DNA from: Saccharomycopsis malanga
Lineage: Eukaryota; Ascomycota; Saccharomycetes; Ascoideales; Saccharomycopsidaceae
Reading direction: 5' to 3'
Length of the DNA stretch: 64,000 nt
Assembly (NCBI GenBank): GCA_004014935.1
Contig: CP025324.1
Span: 310,001-374,000, forward strand
Shown: one piece after another, positions 50,059 through 59,130 of the stretch
Position numbering within the stretch: position 1 is the stretch's first letter
Layout: the number at the start of each line of letters is the position of its first letter
Made by a program: the position numbers and the translations under genes
The notes under the pieces: generated by a model
Seen by the model: only the letters and a program-made list of their open reading frames with translations
Database searches by the model: none
What the model was told of the DNA's origin: nothing

Positions 50059-53000
50059 TCACATACGGGAGTAGAAATCCTCATATCTGTTACGGTCAAA
50101 TTTGAACAACTTCTCGTCCAAGTAGTTGTGTTCCACCCATTGGTAGCTTCCTGTGTCTTTTTTAAACTCAATTGTAGGATTGTAGTAATAGTTTGGTTGG
50201 ATAGGCAAAATGCTAGGAATATTTGTCAAGTTGACAACTCTGATCTTCAATGCAGAAGTCATCATCAAGGTGGTAGACTTGTGTTGAATGATACTGATCT
50301 TGGCAATCACCTTTTTGAAGGTATCCAAATCAGGAGTGTGGATATCGTTAACATGAGTAATGAAATGGTTCGCTTCAAAACCAAACAACTCTGCAGGAGA
50401 ACCTGGGTTGACATCACTTATGAATATGCCACTAGGCAATCCAGGATGCAAATGTTTGTTATTATCAACAAGAGCATTATTGGCACCCGAGGAGCCACCA
50501 AGAGTAAGAGCCTTGGTAGTAGTTGCCCCTACAGAAGTGTTATTTGAAATACCATTCATAGAGCAGTGTATCAACTGTTTAACTGCCAAATGTGGTTTAT
50601 GCAAAACAAGACCAGACCATATAAGAACATGGTTTGTGTTGGTCACCTCCTGGGTCTTTACCTTGAAATTGAGTTCATGTTCCTTGCGCACAACCTTGAA
50701 ATTCAAGTATTTACTGTAGTACATTAAATCCAAATCAGCAATCCGGTTCACCAAGTTGTCGTTCACAGACAAAAGGATATCGCCTGGCTGCAACGTCATC
50801 AAGTCTTGGTTAGAGTTGTAACTAGCTAGTTGACGACTATCTATGATGGAACCGTTTTCGTCATGCGCTTCTATCAAGGCTCCGCTAGCATCTACTTTTG
50901 ATGGGATACTATAATCAGAACAGATAAGTTTGGATACTTCCAAAAAGTTCAACTTGGTTGGTTTCTGGTCGTTCTTACTATTGGCAGAATAACCATTAGA
51001 TTTTAATTCTATCAACTCAAGACGTTCATCGGCCAAACCCTTGATACGTGCTTTGAGCACAGAAATGTTGTTGAACTCCGATTCTAGTATTCTCACCTTT
51101 GGTGGCTTGTTCACTGCCTGAAAATGCAAAATGATGTTAATAATATGTAAAATGTCCACACCCATACTGTAAGAGTAGTCTACAGGTTGGCTGGCGTTCT
51201 TGGTCTTCTTACTGGACTCATGATCCACAGAAAACTTGATTGTAGGCTTTTCGGTGTTAGCCAACGTAACGTTTTGGTTGCTACTAAAAACACTGAATCT
51301 TAACCATAAACCAAGGATTTTACCTGATGTAGGGTCACACAAGACACCAAAATTACACTTATTTTGCACATACTGATTGTCCACCTTAAGCAACTCCAAA
51401 TTGCAACATTTAAAGAAGGGATTGTAGGGATTTACTTGAATATTATTAGACGACTTGATATCCTTGATAGAGGTTTCGGCTACAGTAAGTTTGAAGTTGT
51501 TGTCGTAACCCACAAAGAGGACTTTTTGGTGTTTTCTTAAGTACACGACATTGTTGGTGTTAAAGTTTGGAGTTTGCGACTGGAACTGTGGGTCAAAATC
51601 AACCAAAGAAGGATCGTATTTCAAGATAACATAATTCTGGAATGGATGCATGAATACGACTTCTGCAGGCAAATATGCTGACTCATTGAAAATAACAGTC
51701 ACATCACATAGATCATGTGGAATGTAATATCTAGATACCAAAACATAACCATTGAAATTGTCAATAATCAAACCATAGCATCTTTTGATGGTGCGAGGAA
51801 ATGAGTCTATACTGTAAGGGAAGTTGACTTCAATCTTCACAAAGCTTCGCAACACATTGATGACTGCACCATTGTTTCTCAAATGGCCTAATTCAGAAGC
51901 AATTTCAGACTGGTTAAATCTTACCACCTTAGGTTTGATAGGAATCGAAGGCAAGTAATTCGACTGGCCAATGTCTTGGAAATCCCATAAGCCGGTCTTG
52001 TAATTGAATTGGAAGATCTTGAATGCTTTGAACCAGTGTTTATCTATAGTGATAATTTTGGTAATTTGTTCATTCAAGTTCTTTATACATCTATAAGACA
52101 CGGTGACTTTCTTGTAATCTGGAATCCGTCTCACCACATTCACTAAATCATTCAAGTTGAATATGTCAAGCCCATCAATAGAATCAATGATAACATTGTC
52201 ATCGCCAATATCAACAAAAGCACCCGAAGAATGGTTCAAAAACACACCTTTCAAAGGCAACACAAAGAATCTTGCCAAATTGTAACTGATATCATTAAAA
52301 GTAGCCCCACAAGTCTGAACAAACTTGAGACCAGTGATATCAAACAAATCCTGAACTTGTAAATTGATCTTGATATTTTCACCATTTCTTTGCAACACCA
52401 AACTTATACTCATACCAATAGAGTTGTCAAGTATTTCCTCTAACTGGATAAGCGAACAGATATCGAAATTGTTCACAGAAATCAATACATCTCCTTCTTT
52501 GATCTTATCATGTGCTGGGCCATAAGGTAACACAACTTTAGCAACAAGAAGACCATTAATATCTGGGAACTTTTCTCTAGCAATACTCTCAATTAATGTT
52601 TGCAATCCCAACTTACGACACTCATTAAACGTTTTGAGCACCCATTGCACCTGTATGGTACCACGTTCAATGTTGACTCTGTTCTGGTAATTGAGTTCCT
52701 TAGTAGGTCCATGTTTACTCATGGCATTCATGGCATCAGGAGGTGGGTTGTTAGGGTCAAAAAAATTATCTTCTTCCTCATATGTCTTAACAGGAACTTG
52801 TTTAAACAACGTATTATTCTCCAAATGCTGTTGAATTTCTTGCAAAATAGTCTGGGCTCTGTACAACGGCAACAAGAAATTGGTGGAAGTAGAAGTGTCG
52901 TTGTTGTTGATGAAACTGGCGGTTTCCAAAGCTATGACGTAACCGTTAATATCAATAACAGGAGAGCCACAAGTCAAAAAAAACTGGTCTTTCTTATCTT

Positions 53001-54072
53001 TAGCATCGTTTTTGAAAGCGTTGTATGTCAAAGCTTGCATGTACTCGGTATTGAAGTCATTATATGAAAGAAACTGGCCTGAACCGTAAATAGGAGCATT
53101 ACAATCCAAACGAGAAATAAACCCATTGAGAACAATTAAATTATTTTCTTCATGATCATAATCATTCAAATTATTGTTTAAAGAAAAAATTTTAAACTCG
53201 CAACCAAGCTTGACTAAATTAGGAGACAATTCAAGCCCTTGGATTTTCAAAAACTTTATTCTGGACACATCAAACTTCAAAATCATGAAATCATGGGTAG
53301 GATCAATATACAATGGTTTGACCAACACCTCTTCAAAATTGTTGAAGATGGCGATAATTTGAATAGGGCCATTTCCAATAATCTTCTTACAAGTCAAGAT
53401 CAACCCGGCTTTATCGTCTACAATGAAACCTAACGTCTTGAAAATACCAGTCTGTTCCGTATCGTAGTTGTGAATCTTGGTGAACTTCAATATCACAATA
53501 GACTTGGCTACCTTGGTGATCACGTTCTGCCAGCATAAATCTCTGTAATGGACCGCATTCATGTCTCCACTGGTAGGAGTTCCTGGCTCGTAATCCTCGC
53601 CCTCTTCTCCGTTAGGAAGATACATGGATCTGATGTCATCCATCACAGAAGCACCGGCAATCGAGCCACCAGCACCTCTGTAAATCGAGCCCCGTGGATC
53701 GTTGATAGACGTAGAGTCCAAAGAAGGCATGTTGAATGTCGGAAGAGACACTGACGACTCGTTGAAATCAGAGTTTATAGGACTATTATAGTTTGGTTCG
53801 TTGTTCGACAGGTCTGTCGTCGAGTTTGCTGATGAGTCTGGTGGTAACATGTTGTAGTTCACCCTGTATGGCATCCCCGAAGACGCTGTCGAGTTTCTAA
53901 AAGATGATCTGTTATTATGACTACCACTGTTCGTGAAGGAGGTTCTGAAAAACCCCCTGCCTCCCTCATGGTTGTTCATAGGCGGACTATGGGTGTTGCC
54001 ATGCTGTTGTATGTAGGCAAGCTCCTGCTCCGAGAAGGACTGTTTGTCCCTGGACTTGAATTTGTTCAACAT
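50059..54072 (-). CDS. NMA111: NMA111-like HtrA/PDZ protein, apparently inactive as a protease
   Basis: A 1337-residue protein with the Nma111 layout. A trypsin-like domain (about 180-410) is followed by PDZ-type modules, a second degenerate protease half (about 740-960) and further PDZ modules. Matching blocks are LNGFISRLDCNAP, YNDFNTEYMQA, GTIQVQWVLK and GLWLRF. In the first domain the aspartate of the triad is kept (HD, D261). The usual LTNRHVVG reads LTCKKIIG, placing K230 where the histidine should be, and the GSSGSP motif reads LTCGSP, placing C368 where the serine should be. Active Nma111 is a nuclear protease linked to apoptosis-like death. A Ser/Asn-rich extension of about 175 residues precedes the first domain, making it longer than S. 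cerevisiae Nma111 (997 aa). It may be a diverged paralogue. Confidence 0.82.
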   Translation of the reverse strand: MLNKFKSRDKQSFSEQELAYIQQHGNTHSPPMNNHEGGRGFFRTSFTNSGSHNNRSSFRNSTASSGMPYRVNYNMLPPDSSANSTTDLSNNEPNYNSPINSDFNESSVSLPTFNMPSLDSTSINDPRGSIYRGAGGSIAGASVMDDIRSMYLPNGEEGEDYEPGTPTSGDMNAVHYRDLCWQNVITKVAKSIVILKFTKIHNYDTEQTGIFKTLGFIVDDKAGLILTCKKIIGNGPIQIIAIFNNFEEVLVKPLYIDPTHDFMILKFDVSRIKFLKIQGLELSPNLVKLGCEFKIFSLNNNLNDYDHEENNLIVLNGFISRLDCNAPIYGSGQFLSYNDFNTEYMQALTYNAFKNDAKDKKDQFFLTCGSPVIDINGYVIALETASFINNNDTSTSTNFLLPLYRAQTILQEIQQHLENNTLFKQVPVKTYEEEDNFFDPNNPPPDAMNAMSKHGPTKELNYQNRVNIERGTIQVQWVLKTFNECRKLGLQTLIESIAREKFPDINGLLVAKVVLPYGPAHDKIKEGDVLISVNNFDICSLIQLEEILDNSIGMSISLVLQRNGENIKINLQVQDLFDITGLKFVQTCGATFNDISYNLARFFVLPLKGVFLNHSSGAFVDIGDDNVIIDSIDGLDIFNLNDLVNVVRRIPDYKKVTVSYRCIKNLNEQITKIITIDKHWFKAFKIFQFNYKTGLWDFQDIGQSNYLPSIPIKPKVVRFNQSEIASELGHLRNNGAVINVLRSFVKIEVNFPYSIDSFPRTIKRCYGLIIDNFNGYVLVSRYYIPHDLCDVTVIFNESAYLPAEVVFMHPFQNYVILKYDPSLVDFDPQFQSQTPNFNTNNVVYLRKHQKVLFVGYDNNFKLTVAETSIKDIKSSNNIQVNPYNPFFKCCNLELLKVDNQYVQNKCNFGVLCDPTSGKILGLWLRFSVFSSNQNVTLANTEKPTIKFSVDHESSKKTKNASQPVDYSYSMGVDILHIINIILHFQAVNKPPKVRILESEFNNISVLKARIKGLADERLELIELKSNGYSANSKNDQKPTKLNFLEVSKLICSDYSIPSKVDASGALIEAHDENGSIIDSRQLASYNSNQDLMTLQPGDILLSVNDNLVNRIADLDLMYYSKYLNFKVVRKEHELNFKVKTQEVTNTNHVLIWSGLVLHKPHLAVKQLIHCSMNGISNNTSVGATTTKALTLGGSSGANNALVDNNKHLHPGLPSGIFISDVNPGSPAELFGFEANHFITHVNDIHTPDLDTFKKVIAKISIIQHKSTTLMMTSALKIRVVNLTNIPSILPIQPNYYYNPTIEFKKDTGSYQWVEHNYLDEKLFKFDRNRYEDFYSRM

Positions 54073-54654
54073 TATGCCACAACTTCAGGAGTGAAAAATA
54101 TAAAACAATCAAAACTGTAAAGAAGTGAAAATCAAGGATAAACAGTTTGAAGATTATAATCCCCAAAAACAAGAAAAAAATAATCCTATTTTTCCTCTTT
54201 TTCAACACATTCAAAGACGTGTTGCCAACTTGTTCCTATTGTTAGTCCTAAAACAGAATTCTGATACATGGTTGATGTACCTTAGTAAGACCAGAGAATG
54301 CCGCATCGCACATCACCAATCGGACACTTTGGCCAGTTCACGGGCGGGTAGCAAGCCCTTGGAACTCTATATGGAATGATAATTTGGTATTAGAAGAAGG
54401 CTATATTGTATTATTTAGGCTTCCTTCATGTAAATAATGGTTCTTGTATGGCGTCACCTCACAACATTATGATAACAATTTGTTTGGCTGTTTTCTTGTG
54501 TATTATTTTTTTGAATATAGTTTATTGATATATTTTATTTTCCTAAACATAACAAACTCATGTATTTTCCACTTTATATATAGCTATTCTGCATAACAGA
54601 AGCCATTGTCTGTATTTCAGTTAATTACATTAAAAATGAAAACCATTTTGCTTA

Positions 54655-54868
54655 CTCATTTACAGTCAGATGCGGAAACACGGTTGAGTGCAACTGCATG
54701 AAAAATGGCTTAAACAACGCCTCGGTGTTGAAGTAGATGAGTATGAAAGTTTTTAGTTATTGGATGAGGCAAAGCAATATTGGCCCTTTTTCCATTGAGT
54801 TTTAATGAATCTCCTTTTAGCATAGAGTGTATTCACCAAACTAATATGTAGTGGACTCGAACTATAAG
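54655..54868 (+). mobile_element. SINE-like repeat, copy E (5'-truncated, degraded)
   Basis: Aligned with copy B: GATGC-GAA, GAGTGCAACTGCATGAAA (B has AAGTGCAACTGTCTGAAA), TTTTTCCATTGAGTTTTAAT (B has TTTTCCCCACTGGGTTTTAC), TTTTAGCATAG (B has CCTAGACATAG), then AAACTAATATGTAGTGGACT leading into the ATT-rich tail. The tRNA-like head is missing. It runs directly into the decamer array. Confidence 0.55.
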
Positions 54869-55265
54869 ATTATTATTGATTGTTATTGATTATTATTGAT
54901 TATTATTGATTATTATTGATTATTATTGATTATTATTGATTATTATTGATTATTATTGATTATTATTGATTATTATTGATTATTATTGATTATTATTGAT
55001 TATTATTGATTATTATTGATTATTATTGATTAGATTATTATTGATTATTATTGATTATTATTGATTATTATTGATTATTATTGATTATTATTGATTATTA
55101 TTGATTATTATTGATTATTATTGATTATTATTGATTATTATTGATTATTATTGATTATTATTGATTATTATTGATTATTATTGATTATTATTGATTATTA
55201 TTGATTATTATTGATTATTATTGATTATTATTGATTATTATTGATTATTATTGATTATTATCATT
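54869..55265. repeat. Decamer tandem array (TATTATTGAT)n
   Basis: About 39 units of TATTATTGAT, almost all identical. The second unit reads TGTTATTGAT, a 5-bp phase slip (TAGAT) occurs at 55031-55035, and the last unit degenerates. The array lies between the tails of SINE-like copies E (+) and C (-), whose tails contain the same ATT/GAT units at lower number. The uniformity points to recent expansion by slippage. Confidence 0.97.
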
Positions 55266-55557
55266 AGTTATAATCTTATACTTCGATCCCAATACATATC
55301 AGTTCCGTATAAAAGGACTTGGTAAAACCCAGTGGGAAAACCCAATTGGCTGAAAGTAAGCACTGAACTATGGTCTAGGTCGCGTTTCAGACAATTGCAC
55401 TTGCCTATACATCAATTACAATATTCGTAGTCGGGTTCTAACCCTTTGAGTCTGTTTAGTCTTTTTTCTCATTTTCAAGACTACTAGCAATTAAATGATT
55501 CTACCAGCTCTTCTTCTCTCCGAGAGTACTAACCACTAAGGCATCCTGCCCAGTGGC
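55266..55557 (-). mobile_element. tRNA-derived SINE-like repeat, copy C
   Basis: On the minus strand the head is GCCACTGGGC, then a box-A-like TGCCTTAGTGG with one mismatch at an invariant base, and a box-B-like GTTAGAACC (one mismatch). The roughly 50-nt segment between the boxes is shared with copy A. The body has CAATTGTCTGAAACGCGACC and TTGGGTTTTCCCACTGGG. The tail (GATATGTATTGGGATCGAAG, then ATAAGATTAT) enters the decamer array. The 5' flank ATAATAAAAGCAG resembles the flank of copy B. Confidence 0.72.
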
Positions 55558-55701
55558 CTGCTTTTATTATAAAAACAAATATCTGCAACCATAAAGCTGC
55601 AAATCTAGACTCTGTTTGACTACAAGTTTTATTGCAACACATTCACACAAACTACAAGACTAACCTCGAAACAATATCAAACATTTATAACCTACCAATA
55701 C

Positions 55702-56628
55702 TTATTGCTGTTGCTTACTCTTAGGCTTCTTCTTCTCATTCTCAATTCTCTTTTCTTCCTCAATCTTGTCAACAAGTTCCTTAAGCTCGTCGTTAGACAA
55801 CCGTCTAATTTTATTTGGAGTCATGACGGCAATTTCAATGTTTTTTGCACCGGTTTGGACCACCTCAAGAAGAGACTTAATAGTCAAGATTATAGTTTCT
55901 TGCTCACTTAACCCTTCGCTATAGTTTTTTTCCAAAAACTCACGAACAGTCTTAGAGTTTTTACCTATGGAGTTAGCCTTCCAGCTGCTGAAGACCCCAC
56001 TTGGTTCAGTCTGGTACAACTTTGGAACATGGTCGTTGACATCAAAGCCTGCAATCAACGTAGAGATACCAAATGGTCTAACACCACCTGACTGGGTGTA
56101 CTTCTGCTGTACCCCGGCAATGTATTTCGTGATATAATCTATGGAAACCGGGTCTTCCAAGTTCAATTTATGTGATTGAGCTTCCACACGAGCCTTGTCG
56201 ATTAAAATTCTAGAATCCGCATTCAAACCTGCAAACGATAACAATACATGATCGTCAATCTTACAAATCTTTGATGGGGTTGTTCTTGGATCCTGCAACT
56301 TCAAAGTGCTTCTTCTTTCACATCCCAATACCACAGCATCCTTGCCTTTCACACCAACAGAACAGGTACCTCTCTTCACAGCCTCCGAAGCATATTCAAC
56401 CTCTAACAATTGGTTAGTACATTCTAATCGTACATTGTTGTACAAGCATTCATAGTAATATTCGTAACATACGGAAAACATGCCCATCAGGACTATAATA
56501 CACTGTGTCAGTAAAGTGGCGACTTTCATAAAGCGGCATCGCCAAAGCGCAATTGCCACACTCAATGCCCATAGTCAACACAGCTAAACATACCTGAAAA
56601 TAGACAATGCACGGTCGTATCCACTCAT
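55702..56628 (-). CDS. PRE6: 20S proteasome subunit alpha 4, three exons
   Basis: Exons on the minus strand are 56628-56594 (35 nt), 56492-56473 (20 nt) and 56402-55702 (701 nt). They total 756 nt and encode 251 residues, against 254 in S. cerevisiae. Intron 1 (56593-56493, 101 nt) begins GTATGT, has branch point TACTGAC (56513-56507) and ends TAG. Intron 2 (56472-56403, 70 nt) begins GTATGT, has TACTAAC (56419-56413) and ends TAG. The spliced N-terminus [20 protein letters not shown] is the conserved alpha-subunit signature; without splicing it is lost. [20 protein letters not shown] and the C-terminal [12 protein letters not shown] helix match Pre6/PSMA7. The tail is Lys/Gln-rich. The subunit forms part of the outer ring gating substrate entry. 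Confidence 0.96.
56473..56492 (-). other. PRE6: PRE6 microexon of 20 nt
   Basis: The exon TCCTGATGGGCATGTTTTCC supplies most of SPDGHVFQ, a segment conserved in all alpha subunits. It is bounded by TAG and GTATGT with branch points in both introns. Skipping it would join TTCAG to AGGTTGA and create an immediate stop. Confidence 0.92.
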
Positions 56629-59130
56629 CTTGTATATTATTTGATTCTTCTGATAATCACCGCTGTTCTGTTAATTAATTACACTTTACTTAGATATCGC
56701 CTTCTCTTAAGCGCTGTTTAACAACAGTTCTTTCATCGAAATATCAAAGGCCGGGTAAACGGTTTGGTGCACTGGGGATTTGACCGTATATAAGCGCCTA
56801 AGAGAGTCAAATGGGTAATATTGGTCAGTATATGGTTAGTTTGTACTGGTAAAGGTTATTAATTAATTTAAAATTCCAGTTTGAGCCCAAGTAATTATTT
56901 ATTCTGCTATCGTGTGCTTAATTTACTCACTCTTTTTTAATTTAAATTGAGTATTCTGTAGCAGTATCGGCAATCACTATATGTTCCCTATCTTTATTCG
57001 CTTGTAAAAGTTGTTTTTCTTTTTTGTTTATTTTTGATTTTATTTCATTCACATTGATGATTTGGATTAGAAGCCCCTATTGTTTTGATCAACTCCAAGA
57101 AAAGCTTTCTTGTTCAATGTTGTTTAATTCAAAATTCATTGTTTCTCAAATTGCCTATTCCAGTGTCAGCGTAAAGAGTCATGGTACCATATTCATCATA
57201 CCAATTCAATTCAAAAGTTGTGTGTCTGTTTTTCTCTATAGTTATTATTTTTCTTGGTTATTGTCCATTACAGTTTTGACATCTCCAACCTGTCTAAGTT
57301 GGGTAAGAGTAGCTACAATAACACTACCTTTTTCAGTCCACTAAGTAGATTTGCAATTAATTACAACCTCAACAATTCAAAAAAAAAAAAAAAATCAATG
57401 TAGAAAATCGAGCCTTCAGAACCATTGAATCCCAGAACAACTGAAAAATTTACACAGAGGCCAATAAATATTCTATAGACCAAAGGAGAAACCAGTACAT
57501 TATGGAGGATTGCTAACAAATTTACAAACTTCAAAATCAATCAAGTGTGGTGTTTATGTTGTTTATTTTGTAAAATTACAAAGTTGTTCGCTATACTTTA
57601 AAGCCCATTTTGAACACTTTGTAATATGTTCTTCTCCTTCCCTCTTGAGCAAATATATAGCAGAAAAGCATTAATTGCAAGTAGTGGCCAAAAGCATCAG
57701 TAGTGTGTTGTAACAAAAAAGATAAAAATACAAAATCAGAATCAAGCTAAACAAAACACATTCAAAAAAGAGTAAAACAAAAAAAAACAACCACTTACAC
57801 GGTAAATACAGGCTCAAAAAAACATGGTGCACTGAGTAAATCAAGAAGCTTAAGAAAAAAATTAAAAACGCTACAAACTGTCATATAGACAACTAGTTAT
57901 GGGTGCAACTAAATAGACTTCTTTAGTATAGTTAAACACCACCTTTTGATGTCACATTACTACCCTCACTCTTTCCATATTATTAGCATATTTGAGTCAC
58001 GTGTAAAAACTGAAAATTTGATTTGGGCTCGTAGGGTGTACCCTTGATCTAATTAGCAAAAAAATGGCTTTAAACGCAAATTCCACCCAAACTGCATCTC
58101 CAATTGGCTTTTAAAGCTGGCTATTCAATAAAATGAGCCTCGATAAATATTTTTATTAACCAATCAGCGCTGGTTTAGCACACTTTCATTAATATATTCC
58201 ATAAACCTTCTCACCCGATTTTCTCAAAAACACGATTTTGCACGATATTTCCATCTGACAGTACTTTCAACCATAGATACGTGATCTGCTCATTCAGATT
58301 AATCATATGGTTGATAAAAAAGTATGGGTTAAAAAATCATATCCACTTACATCAGCCCACCTATAGTGTAAGGAGGTAATAATTTATGTTCGGGTGTTGA
58401 CGTGCATATTGTGCTGCAATGCTAAAGGGTTTTAGAAGCTATTAGTGTGTATATATGTATTTCAAAATTTCATTTCTACAAATATCCTGGTGATCTCGTG
58501 CATAAAATATGTATATACCAAAATGGCGGCCCGCTAACTTGGGTTTTGCTCATGTCCCGTTCTTGAAGGGATTCCAGTGTACTATAATACAAATATTAAC
58601 AATCATGTTGCGAAAACCAAGGGATGCATTAACCCGTTGGGTTGGTGTAACGCGGGAGAACGCGTAAATGGTATGATACGTACAGGGATATGCCATGCAA
58701 TGTACAATATGCGCATATATGTATGTAACTGTAATGTGATGCAAACCCTTACATAGCCGTTATAGCGGTGTATGTAAGGCAATGTAATTTTACGACAGAA
58801 TACTATTATCAATAGTCAAAAGTGAAGAAAGGTGAAAGAACTCCCCAATTTAAGTAACAACTGTCTCTTGATTATTAAGAGTATCGAGTTGCCCACCATA
58901 CATATGATAAATACAATACATCGCAATAAACCGTTTATGCGACCACTACAGTTGCCTTCAAATGCAGAGGCTTGCATACTGTATGCTTCACGTACAGGCC
59001 TCGCAGCTGATGCATGCAGCTCATCGCATATTTTGAAATATTTTTCAACTTGACTAAAACAGCAAAGAAGAGATGGTTAATATAATACACCACATTAGAC
59101 TGCTACTACCTAACAACAACGACTATTAAA
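56629..59130. other. Largest intergenic region, PRE6 / SHQ1
   Basis: A 2.5-kb AT-rich region between divergent genes. A frame at 57057-57344 (96 codons from its first ATG) has no recognisable similarity. The A-rich stretch 57710-57870 and the CCAAT sequence (AACCAATCAGCG near 58160) are noted. TGAGTCACGTG near 57995-58008 combines a Gcn4/AP-1-type TGAGTCA with an E-box. A hairpin lies at 58747-58779. A non-coding RNA could be hidden here, but I cannot support one. Confidence 0.45.

Larger units (their letters stand above)
54073..55701. other. Repeat-filled intergenic region NMA111 / PRE6
   Basis: A 1.6-kb region consisting of NMA111 upstream sequence (to about 54650), SINE-like copy E, a decamer tandem array, SINE-like copy C and the PRE6 3' flank. 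No gene is seen. Confidence 0.6.

Noticed and set aside
57024-57344. 106-codon open frame in the PRE6-SHQ1 gap
   Set aside because: The first codon is TTG, the hydrophobic composition follows T-richness, and no domain is visible.
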